The position numbers and the translations under genes are program-made. Under the pieces are notes generated by a model that worked only from the letters and a program-made list of their open reading frames with translations, was not told the origin of the DNA and searched no databases. Shown here piece after piece: positions 1-5,507 of a DNA stretch of 6,068 bases (its first letter is position 1; every line of letters starts with the position of its first letter). The stretch comes from DATEMK01 sp039914625 (GTDB taxonomy: Bacteria > Bacteroidota > Bacteroidia > AKYH767-A > OLB10). The stretch covers positions 1-6,068 of the forward strand of contig JBDSOU010000110.1 of assembly GCA_039914625.1 (NCBI GenBank). The letters run 5' to 3'.

Positions 1-119
1 ATCTTGAAGACGGAAATAAAAAGAAAGATGGCTATGACAGAGAAAAGGTGATGGCATTTTTGAAAGACTGGTCGCCTGCTGTACTGGATCCTAAAAATTA
101 TGAGGATGAGAAAAAGTGA
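1..119 (+). CDS. 3' end of an unidentified protein (partial)
   Basis: An open frame enters from the left edge (first whole codon at 3) and runs 38 codons to a TGA at 117-119. The visible C-terminus is strongly charged: a Gly/Lys/Asp-rich stretch, then a segment containing FLKDWSPAVLDP, then the acidic and basic tail NYEDEKK. Codon use and composition look like real coding sequence, and the other frames give nothing better. No signal, membrane segment or catalytic motif can be seen in so short a piece, and I do not recognise the family. The gene converges with the barrel gene at 240-1169. The shared 120 bp gap holds an inverted repeat that begins inside this gene's stop codon and could end transcription from both sides. 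Confidence 0.6.
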   Translation, partial: LEDGNKKKDGYDREKVMAFLKDWSPAVLDPKNYEDEKK

Positions 120-191
120 GTTTAAAGCTTAAAGTCTAAAGTTCAAGGTTGGTTTGCACCTTTGCACCTTTGCACTTTAGACTTTAAACTC
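118..191. repeat. heptad-repeat inverted repeat, possible two-way terminator
   Basis: The left arm (118-142) is built of 7-base units TTTAAAG, CTTAAAG and TCTAAAG followed by a looser TTCAAGG. The right arm (174-191) is the exact reverse complement of GAGTTTAAAG plus TCTAAAGT, so the arms pair over 18 bases if one 7-base unit of the left arm bulges out. A further related piece, AGCTTAAACT, lies at 221-230. It sits between two convergent genes, so a terminator role for both is plausible, but there is no clear U-tract and the function is inferred. Confidence 0.6.
153..175. repeat. short tandem repeat, TTTGCACC x 2.9
   Basis: Two perfect copies of the 8-base unit TTTGCACC (153-160, 161-168) are followed by TTTGCAC (169-175). 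They form the loop region between the arms of the surrounding inverted repeat. Such a tract is a likely place for copy-number change by strand slippage. Confidence 0.75.
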
Positions 192-239
192 ATTTCATCA
201 TTCGTTTTATTTCCTGTGTAAGCTTAAACTTTTCAGTTT

Positions 240-1169
240 CTAAAAATAGAAAAACAAATTAAGCGCCCCATAGGCGTTATCAGTATCTATAGCAAAGCTT
301 GAATTTTTACCGGGGTTCCCATGTATTTCACTTCGCGGACCATAAGGAACGGAACTGCTGTTGGTTGGCGGAGTGTTTTCATAATATTCAGTTGTAGTTT
401 CAGTAGCGCCATGCGAAGCAATACCGATTCCCCATCCAAACTCAGCGCCAATGGAAGCTTTTGCCATGAAAAAATATTCGACTCCTGCAAAACCACGCAC
501 CCCGATACCAAATACAGAGCCGTAATTAACTTCGGTAATCCGTCTGCCTTCGGCATCAATTAAAGGTCCGTATGAGTCATTAGCCGGTACTTCGGCAGTG
601 AACTCAGTAATATCCGCTGAATTTTTCTGCATAGTTGAGTCCAGCACATTATGAAATTTATTGGTAACCGTGCTGTTTCCAAATTCTATAAATGCTTCAT
701 AGCCATAAACACCCTGCACACGGCCTTTGCCCCTTCTAAACTCTTTGCCCAGGCTAAGATTAATATTAGTGTGCGTATATGTTCTTTCATCAGCACCATA
801 AGTTTCATTAAAATTTGTGCTGTCCTTAGACGTTGCCTTATCCGGAACTTCATAATTAAATTTATCGTTTCCATACCCCAGGCGAAGTTTGGCGCGATAA
901 AACTTATCAGCAGCTATACACTTTTTTCCATAGATAGTCAAAGCAGGGCTATTAGCAGTAAAGAATGGTGTAGCTGAACCGGAAGAATCTGATGCGTGAA
1001 ACAGGTTTCCGAAATATTTTATAAACGTGGTGGCATCAAAGCCCAGCGCCCACTCACCCGCTTCAGGTAAAATGGGAATTCCGCTTTTAGATTTCATCAT
1101 CGTGCTGTCCTGAGCGAAAGCAAAAGACACTGCACAAATAAATGTCATTGTAACTAATGTTTTTTTCAT
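240..1169 (-). CDS. exported outer-membrane beta-barrel protein
   Basis: This encodes 309 residues. Residues 1-19 are a Sec signal peptide (MKK, hydrophobic core, then AFA before Gln20). The rest alternates polar and aromatic/hydrophobic residues as in beta-strands, with Gly/Asn/Ser/Thr turns: strand-like segments near 90-100, 133-145, 152-165, 216-252 and 298-309. It ends LNLFFYF; a terminal Phe is the usual recognition signal for the outer-membrane assembly machinery. I chose the start at 1167-1169 because the frame can be extended to 1220 only by placing residues ahead of an obvious signal peptide, and that extension overlaps a -7 promoter element. The leader contains a 4-bp GC hairpin (1188-1199). 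The segment around 216-252 resembles the same segment of the neighbour at 1406-2287, so the two are probably paralogues. A structural, adhesin or porin-like role is possible; the substrate is unknown. Confidence 0.8.
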   Translation of the reverse strand: MKKTLVTMTFICAVSFAFAQDSTMMKSKSGIPILPEAGEWALGFDATTFIKYFGNLFHASDSSGSATPFFTANSPALTIYGKKCIAADKFYRAKLRLGYGNDKFNYEVPDKATSKDSTNFNETYGADERTYTHTNINLSLGKEFRRGKGRVQGVYGYEAFIEFGNSTVTNKFHNVLDSTMQKNSADITEFTAEVPANDSYGPLIDAEGRRITEVNYGSVFGIGVRGFAGVEYFFMAKASIGAEFGWGIGIASHGATETTTEYYENTPPTNSSSVPYGPRSEIHGNPGKNSSFAIDTDNAYGALNLFFYF

Positions 1170-1217
1170 AGGTTTTTGTTTTTTACCCCGCTTGTGCGGA
1201 AGGTTTTTAGTTGCATA

Positions 1218-1225
1218 CAAAGTTA
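1218..1225 (-). promoter_or_regulatory. putative -7 element (TAACTTTG) for the barrel gene
   Basis: On the minus strand this reads TAACTTTG, matching the Bacteroidota -7 consensus TAnnTTTG, 48 bases before the chosen ATG. No TTG -33 element stands at the usual 17-23 base spacing, so support rests on one box and its position. Confidence 0.5.
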
Positions 1226-1355
1226 AATTGAATCTGCTGACTCTTTGAGATTTTTTTTCCAGTTATAAACAATGAAATGTGAAATATTTTTAAAACAAAA
1301 GACTAATCTGTAACGGATAAACTAAAAAAAATTGTGTGTTCCCATTATAGTTAAT

Positions 1356-1387
1356 AAAAAAAGCTGCTTGTTTTAAGAGCAGCTTTT
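1356..1387 (-). terminator. intrinsic terminator of the upstream barrel gene
   Basis: A perfect 10-bp stem (AAAAGCTGCT at 1359-1368 with AGCAGCTTTT at 1378-1387) encloses a 9-base loop. On the minus strand the stem runs directly into a T7 tract. It begins 18 bases after the stop codon at 1406, so it terminates the gene at 1406-2287 and separates it from the next barrel gene. Confidence 0.85.
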
Positions 1388-1405
1388 AAATTTGATACTA
1401 TAGCT

Positions 1406-2287
1406 TTAAAATAACCATCCAAGTTTTATCTGGCCTATAACATTTGGACCAAAACCATTAGAACTTCCTTGTTTTTGATCTGGAGCGCTTGTTACCGTAT
1501 TAGTATTTGTAACAGTGGTAGTAGTAATAAATGTAGTGGGGTTTAAATTAGAAACTTCAGTTGTAGTAGGTTTTACGTATTCAGTTTCAAGATCAGAATA
1601 ATTTGTTGTTGAGTATCCAAAATTTAATTCACCTCCAAGCGACAGGTTTTTGGTAAAGTAAAAATCAAAACCGGCAATTAAATTAATCCCGAAAGTAGTG
1701 CTGCCGCCTTTTTGATTTAAGGTGTACACAGTATAAGGTGCAGAAACAATTGGATTGACAGTAGTAGTGTCATAATAAACTGCAGTGTAATTACCTTCCG
1801 AAATGTCATCAGTTTCCCTTTTATCGGAAGATTTGCTGAAAACAAGTTCAGCGCCCCAATAAGGAGAAAGGCGATCGGTTCCGGTAAGGTGCATTTCGTA
1901 TCCGGGACGGATGCTGAATGAAAAAGTTTTGTGAACTTCATCAGCCTGCGGATTAATACCAGTAGTTATGGAATAAAATCCCTTGTCAATTTCTAATGGA
2001 TAGTTAGAAGTGGGAGCTGTTGGGAAAGTATCGGCCGCTTGAACCAGCACATCTGTACTGCTGGTTGAAGCTATTGAAAAACCAATACGCCATGCAGAAG
2101 TTCCTGTTGCATTGAATTTTCGGTAATATATCCCATTATTTAACGAAATGGGAGAGTTACCCCATGGCGTAAACAATAACTGAAGATTGTTTTCACCACC
2201 TACCTGTTTAAATGGCTGTGCATAGGCAGATGCCAATAACATGCAAGCACATAATGTTAATAATCCTTTTTTTTTCATAATTTTCAT
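1406..2287 (-). CDS. exported outer-membrane beta-barrel protein, Thr-rich loop
   Basis: This encodes 293 residues with a signal peptide at about 1-23 (Lys-rich start, hydrophobic core with two Cys, cleavage after AYA before Gln24). Strand-like segments recur: 35-40, 53-57, 66-73, 122-133, 142-150, 196-226 and 282-293. The protein ends IKLGWLF, again with the terminal Phe of barrel proteins. Between strands at 238-270 lies an extended Thr/Val/Asn-rich stretch, probably a surface loop. Residues 196-226 (Gly-rich, GFDFYF then LGGELNFGY) correspond to GVEYFF and IGAEFGWG in the gene at 240-1169. Two starts are possible, at 2285-2287 or 2276-2278; both keep the signal peptide, and I kept the longer. 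It has its own -7 element and terminator, so it is probably transcribed alone. Ligand and exact function are not recognisable. Confidence 0.8.
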   Translation of the reverse strand: MKIMKKKGLLTLCACMLLASAYAQPFKQVGGENNLQLLFTPWGNSPISLNNGIYYRKFNATGTSAWRIGFSIASTSSTDVLVQAADTFPTAPTSNYPLEIDKGFYSITTGINPQADEVHKTFSFSIRPGYEMHLTGTDRLSPYWGAELVFSKSSDKRETDDISEGNYTAVYYDTTTVNPIVSAPYTVYTLNQKGGSTTFGINLIAGFDFYFTKNLSLGGELNFGYSTTNYSDLETEYVKPTTTEVSNLNPTTFITTTTVTNTNTVTSAPDQKQGSSNGFGPNVIGQIKLGWLF

Positions 2288-2325
2288 TTTTAGTTTATTG
2301 TTTATATAATTTTCTGTTTGGGAAG

Positions 2326-2333
2326 CAAAATTA
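2326..2333 (-). promoter_or_regulatory. putative -7 element (TAATTTTG)
   Basis: The minus strand reads TAATTTTG, matching TAnnTTTG, 38 bases before the ATG at 2287, with an A/T-rich leader in between. There is no good TTG at -33 spacing. The position and the match to the equivalent box of the downstream barrel gene make it a reasonable promoter candidate. Confidence 0.5.
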
Positions 2334-2373
2334 CTTGGAAAGTTATTATTGCGGATACTTTTTCATCCAGTTT

Positions 2374-2391
2374 TTAACAATCTATTGTTAA
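2374..2391. promoter_or_regulatory. perfect 7-bp inverted repeat TTAACAA-TCTA-TTGTTAA
   Basis: Two perfect 7-base arms (2374-2380 and 2385-2391) flank a 4-base spacer, about 40 bases upstream of the -7 box of the barrel gene and 42 bases past the stop of the antiporter remnant. It could be an operator for a dimeric regulator or a weak hairpin. The A/T content is high, so chance cannot be excluded. Confidence 0.35.
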
Positions 2392-2432
2392 TAGAAAAGG
2401 CTTTCTTTTGATTGCAACCAATGTTTTTGCTG

Positions 2433-2897
2433 TTAAAAGAAAGGTTCAGTAACATTTACTAATAGTTTAGGCACTTTCGCCTGGCGCATGATGGTGGTGG
2501 CAGCAATGGCATCCGGAGGTGATATGATGCCGCCTAATAAAAAACCGAGCGCTAAAATAAACCCCGGTATAAGAGCAGTGGAAACAAATGCAACTACACA
2601 GGAAGTGATGATAACTATCGGGAAAGCAAAGCTGGCTATTATTCTCCTGTATTTCCAAAATTCTTTCCATGATACCTGCCATGCGGCTTCATATAAAAGC
2701 GGGGGAAGAAAAATAAAGAATACCAGATCAGGGCTTATCGTAACATGTGCGAATGCCGGAATAAAACTGATTACCAATCCACCTAAAACAAGAACAATCG
2801 GGTATGCTAAACGAAATTTATTCGCAAGCATCACCAAACCGAGTATGATCAGGATGAGAAATACATAATCTATAAAAGCGCTTTGCAAAACACACAA
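2433..2897 (-). pseudogene. truncated Na+/H+ antiporter (CPA1 family), N-terminal part
   Basis: The 154-residue frame matches the start of CPA1-type Na+/H+ exchangers, inner-membrane proteins that swap Na+ for H+ and are usually well over 400 residues long. Five hydrophobic segments are visible: about 12-28, 32-49, 55-74, 86-110 and 111-133. Family-typical motifs include VMLANKFRLAYPIVLVLGG, FIFLPPLLYEAAW and GFLLGGIISPPDA. The match holds to KVPKLLV (141-147). There the family normally continues into an LEGESL.ND segment, but here it changes to NVTEPFF and stops. The break therefore falls near 2445-2455. At least two thirds of the protein, including the conserved acidic transport residues further on, is missing, so it cannot exchange ions. 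The frame has no ATG: the first possible start is TTG at 2895-2897, with an in-frame TAA at 2907-2909, so the 5' end may also be damaged. Confidence 0.85.
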
Positions 2898-3130
2898 AGA
2901 AAAGGATTATGAATCAGCTTTGTTTATGCCGGGGTTTTTACGGATGCATTCGGGTGATTTAATAATTTTTGTAATGAATCTTCTCAAATTAAAAAAAACT
3001 GCAGCATATCTTTACTGTTGCGGTAAATAAATTGCGAATTTCTTGGTATCAGCGCACAGTCAGGGTAATTAATATTTTAAGTTTCTCCTGTATTTCTTAA
3101 TATCTGTGGTTACGGGAAACTATTTTTATA

Positions 3131-3138
3131 TATTTTTG
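3131..3138 (+). promoter_or_regulatory. putative -7 element (TATTTTTG) for the T9SS-cargo gene
   Basis: TATTTTTG matches TAnnTTTG, 35 bases before the ATG at 3174. No clear TTG stands at -33 spacing. The rest of the 2898-3173 gap is A/T-rich and I see no gene, tRNA or strong hairpin in it, only chance short frames. Confidence 0.45.
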
Positions 3139-3173
3139 TTGATCAAATAGTTTGACAATTAAAATTCGCAACC

Positions 3174-4877
3174 ATGAAAAAACGTTTCTACTTCTTTAAG
3201 CTTTCATTTGCTATGGTCTTTTTTACAGCTTCTGCGTTTGCCGGCCTCGACTGGACATATGGCTCGCTGAACAACCCCGATAACTTTCACCGCTATTCAA
3301 CAGCAGTTGCGTATGCATCAACCAATGTGTTTGTATCAGGAACCGAAGAAAATTCAAGCGGCAGCACGTTAATCGTTACTAAAAAACTCAGTTCCACAGG
3401 AACGCTGAGCGTATCCAAAACCAACACCTATGTTATCCCTGCCGGTACTGTTGTGCATGATTTCGCTTTGAGCATTGCACTGGATGCTTCAGGAAATGTG
3501 TATGTGCTGGGTTCGCAATTCGGAAGCGCTGCCAGGGGGCAGGATATTGTGCTGATAAAATATAATTCATCATTATCCCAACAGTGGAAAAAACTTATTT
3601 ACAACACCGCTTCAACTACCACCAATTTTGATGATAAGCCGTCAAAACTTTTAATTGATGCTGGCGGCAATATTTATGTGGCGGGATCATGGTCTAAGCC
3701 GACTCTTTTCGGTGTGCAGGAAATTGTAGTGCGTAAATATGATGGTGCAGGCGCCTTGTTATTTTCCAGGCCGGTTCCACAGGCATCGGGAACGGTGATG
3801 GGCGATGCCACTGACATGTGTATTGACAACAGCCTCAATATTACTGTATGTGCCACATCGGAAACCGCTGCCGGTGTCAAGTCCATTATGTATGCCCGCA
3901 TTTCAAATACAGGAAGCTTAACGTGGAAAAAATTTTATGCAAGTCCTGCCACTTATACTTTTATTGGCAAGCCGCAAATTGAAACCACTGCAGGCGGCAC
4001 TGTGTACTTTGCTTCATCGCTCGATCGTGCGCCTGTCCCTAACAATCATTTTGCACGGCACATGGTGGTGAAGTTAAATTCGACAGGAACTAAAGTATGG
4101 GAAAAAATGACGGCTGAATTTAACCTGTGGGCTGATAATATCGCTTTACGGATTGACGCAAATGGTAATATATACACAGGCAGTGATTTCGCAGGGCCGG
4201 CCAGCGGAGGTTATGAAAAGCACCGCATGTATAAACGGAATTCAGCAGGAACATTGTTATGGAGCTATATATCACCGGAAACAAGCAGTTTTTTCAGGTT
4301 TGAAACCTATGCGGGTTCCGCACTATTTATTATTTCACAGAAGACAAACCCCGTTAACCCGGTATTGAGAAAGTTAGATGCTGCCACAGGAAACATCTTG
4401 TGGACAGAGAATATTTCTTATACAACGCCTCCCAATTACGTGAATCTTTATTTATCCCCGAGTGCCATTGCTGTAAAAGCTTCCTCTTCTGAAGTTGCTT
4501 ACTGTGGCAATATGCATGCGGAGATAATCACTCCTGCCGGGCAGGAATACAGATGGATGGTTAAAAAGTATGGAGCAACTACCCCGAGACTAACAGATGA
4601 GGCAGACCCAGCCTCAAACAAGAAAACTGAAACAAGTATTCATGTATTCCCAAATCCTGCCAATGATAAAATAAATATCACTGTTGAAGGCTTTGAGTAT
4701 GCGGACAGAGAAATAATCATCTCCGGTATTTCAGGAAAAATAATTTTGCAACAAACTCTTTTACCGGCTGACAAAAATATTTCTCTTGAAACGCAGCAAC
4801 TATCCCCGGGGCTTTATACTATTCTTATAAAAAGCAATGCAGCAATTTCGATTACGAAATTTTTGGTCGCACATTAA
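3174..4877 (+). CDS. secreted beta-propeller-repeat protein with T9SS C-terminal sorting domain
   Basis: This encodes 567 residues. Residues 1-23 are a Sec signal peptide (MKKRF start, cleavage after AFA). Residues about 43-466 hold roughly eight repeats of 40-55 residues, each with a core like D.SGN.YV.GS (DASGNVYVLGS at 104-114, DAGGNIYVAGS at 162-172, DANGNIYTGSD at 328-338), then a strand such as IVLIKYN, then a turn and W-K/Y. This is the pattern of SBBP-type beta-propeller repeats; approximate units start near 43, 99, 157, 212, 266, 322, 376 and 428. After a polar linker (470-488), residues 489-567 form a type A T9SS sorting domain: VFPNPANDKINI, ISGKII, LSPGLYTILI and the final ITKFLV. 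The protein is thus exported through the periplasm, then across the outer membrane by T9SS, with removal of the C-terminal domain and release or surface attachment expected. No catalytic motif is visible; binding or adhesion is an inference. The gene is single and divergent from the antiporter remnant. Confidence 0.88.
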   Translation: MKKRFYFFKLSFAMVFFTASAFAGLDWTYGSLNNPDNFHRYSTAVAYASTNVFVSGTEENSSGSTLIVTKKLSSTGTLSVSKTNTYVIPAGTVVHDFALSIALDASGNVYVLGSQFGSAARGQDIVLIKYNSSLSQQWKKLIYNTASTTTNFDDKPSKLLIDAGGNIYVAGSWSKPTLFGVQEIVVRKYDGAGALLFSRPVPQASGTVMGDATDMCIDNSLNITVCATSETAAGVKSIMYARISNTGSLTWKKFYASPATYTFIGKPQIETTAGGTVYFASSLDRAPVPNNHFARHMVVKLNSTGTKVWEKMTAEFNLWADNIALRIDANGNIYTGSDFAGPASGGYEKHRMYKRNSAGTLLWSYISPETSSFFRFETYAGSALFIISQKTNPVNPVLRKLDAATGNILWTENISYTTPPNYVNLYLSPSAIAVKASSSEVAYCGNMHAEIITPAGQEYRWMVKKYGATTPRLTDEADPASNKKTETSIHVFPNPANDKINITVEGFEYADREIIISGISGKIILQQTLLPADKNISLETQQLSPGLYTILIKSNAAISITKFLVAH

Positions 4878-4878
4878 A

Positions 4879-5010
4879 TTATTGAATACTTTCTGAATCT
4901 TTGCTTTTACAGTTTTCTAATCGTGAACGAACTGCGTAACCTCCAAGGGTTCTCAGGATGGCTAAAGCTTTGTTACCTGTGTATTGTAGTGCGTAAATTT
5001 TAAATGTATT
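4879..5010 (-). pseudogene. C-terminal coding remnant, unidentified
   Basis: On the minus strand an open frame of 43 codons runs from an upstream in-frame stop (5011-5013) to a TAA at 4879-4881, two bases from the stop of the convergent T9SS-cargo gene. It has no ATG. The peptide looks protein-like rather than random: FKIYALQYTGNKALAILRTL, then GGYAVRSRLEN and a Lys/Ser-rich tail. A strand followed by YTGNKAL, a helix and a basic segment is reminiscent of the C-terminal end of LAGLIDADG-type homing endonucleases, but that is a weak resemblance judged by eye. The abrupt start suggests the rest of the gene was lost at about 5010. Confidence 0.35.
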
Positions 5011-5019
5011 TTACTATAC

Positions 5020-5027
5020 TACATTTG
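5020..5027 (+). promoter_or_regulatory. putative -7 element (TACATTTG) for the small split gene
   Basis: TACATTTG matches TAnnTTTG, 14 bases before the ATG at 5042, so the transcript would have a very short leader. No TTG is present at -33 spacing; the match is suggestive only. Confidence 0.35.
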
Positions 5028-5041
5028 GAACTCAATTAAAA

Positions 5042-5381
5042 ATGGGGAACGAATCATTGAACAATAAATTAAAAAATCCTCTATCAGGAGAAGCTTTTAT
5101 TGCGGGAAGGTCAAATCAAAAATTTTCATCAAGAGCAAATCAAATAAAATTTAACAACGAGAAAGCAAAAAAAATCCGTCAACAAAAATCTACTTCGGAA
5201 AAAGCATGAATTCCCCGAATTCAATTCTGATCTTAAATTACAGGAAAAAATTACTGAACTCACCACTGAAAATATTTCACTTAAAAACTGGAGTTGGCTT
5301 TTAAGTATTTCACTTTTTATTGCAATCATAATTGCAATATCTCCAAAGGAAAAACCCAATGAAAATAAAGGCAAGACGTAA
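5042..5381 (+). pseudogene. small membrane-anchored protein gene split by a +1 frameshift near an A8 run
   Basis: From ATG 5042 a 55-codon frame runs to TGA 5207-5209. Its first 50 residues contain NPLSGEAFI, RSNQKF, NQIKFNN and KAKKIRQ, a pattern I associate, from memory only, with short conserved hypothetical proteins of Bacteroidota. A second frame, offset by +1, is open from 5148 to TAA 5379-5381 and has no ATG of its own. It encodes a heptad coiled coil (LKLQEKITELTTENISL), a transmembrane helix (WLLSISLFIAIIIAIS) and a charged tail. Removing one base between 5148 and 5206 joins them into one 112-residue protein: basic N-domain, coiled coil at about 63-82, membrane helix at about 83-100. 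The best site is the A8 run at 5167-5174; A5 runs at 5184-5188 and 5199-5203 also work. It may be a mutated gene, a sequencing error or slippage-dependent expression. Unfused, only the soluble 55-residue form would be made. Confidence 0.55.
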
Positions 5382-5507
5382 TTCAATTTTCCAAACATAT
5401 TATTGCCTGTCCTTCCCGATTTTATCACCTAATTGTTGCAAGGTCATGTTGTTTTGTTCGAGGTGGAATTTGATTATGTTGATGATTATTTTTCTTGAGG
5501 TTGCCAT
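5382..5507 (-). pseudogene. truncated XRE-family helix-turn-helix regulator
   Basis: On the minus strand ATG 5507 opens MATSRKIII, then KFHLEQNNMTLQQLGDKIGK and DRQ, followed by TAA (5400-5402). Without any frame change it continues YVWKIE up to 5382. This fits the first helices of an XRE/Cro-type DNA-binding domain: a leading helix, then MTLQQLGDKIG as helix 2, the turn, and DRQYVWKIE as the recognition helix and start of the next. The family normally goes on with N/S-G-K and another 25 or more residues. Here the match ends at 5382, where the neighbouring plus-strand gene's stop codon (5379-5381) begins. The stop codon lies in a CAATAATATG context, so a 3-base ATA duplication could have created it. 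The gene is dead by two lesions: the internal stop and the loss of its 3' half. It may once have regulated a mobile or toxin-antitoxin-like unit, which is inference. Confidence 0.6.

Noticed and set aside
321..977. Open frames of 80 and 108 residues on the plus strand, and others on the minus strand, within the barrel gene
   Set aside because: They are shadows of the real minus-strand frame, which has a signal peptide and beta-strand pattern.
1170..1220. N-terminal extension of the barrel gene to an ATG at 1218-1220
   Set aside because: It puts 17 basic and polar residues ahead of a standard signal peptide and overlaps the -7 promoter element; the start at 1169 is far better.
2488..2868. 126-residue open frame on the plus strand
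   Set aside because: It is antisense to the antiporter remnant, whose family match is strong; this frame has no recognisable features.
4983..4998. 16-base exact repeat ATTGTAGTGCGTAAAT also present at 3723-3738 in the T9SS-cargo gene
   Set aside because: The flanks share no further similarity, so it is not a duplicated segment; it is more likely chance, though longer than usual for a window of this size.
5206..5304. ATG at 5206 overlapping the stop of the 55-codon frame as a start of a coupled second gene
   Set aside because: It opens the wrong frame, giving about 32 residues without features; the coiled coil and membrane helix are in a different frame.
5129..5428. 99-residue minus-strand open frame
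   Set aside because: It is antisense to the coiled-coil and membrane helix of the split gene, which gives it a false hydrophobic look, and it overlaps the regulator remnant in another frame.
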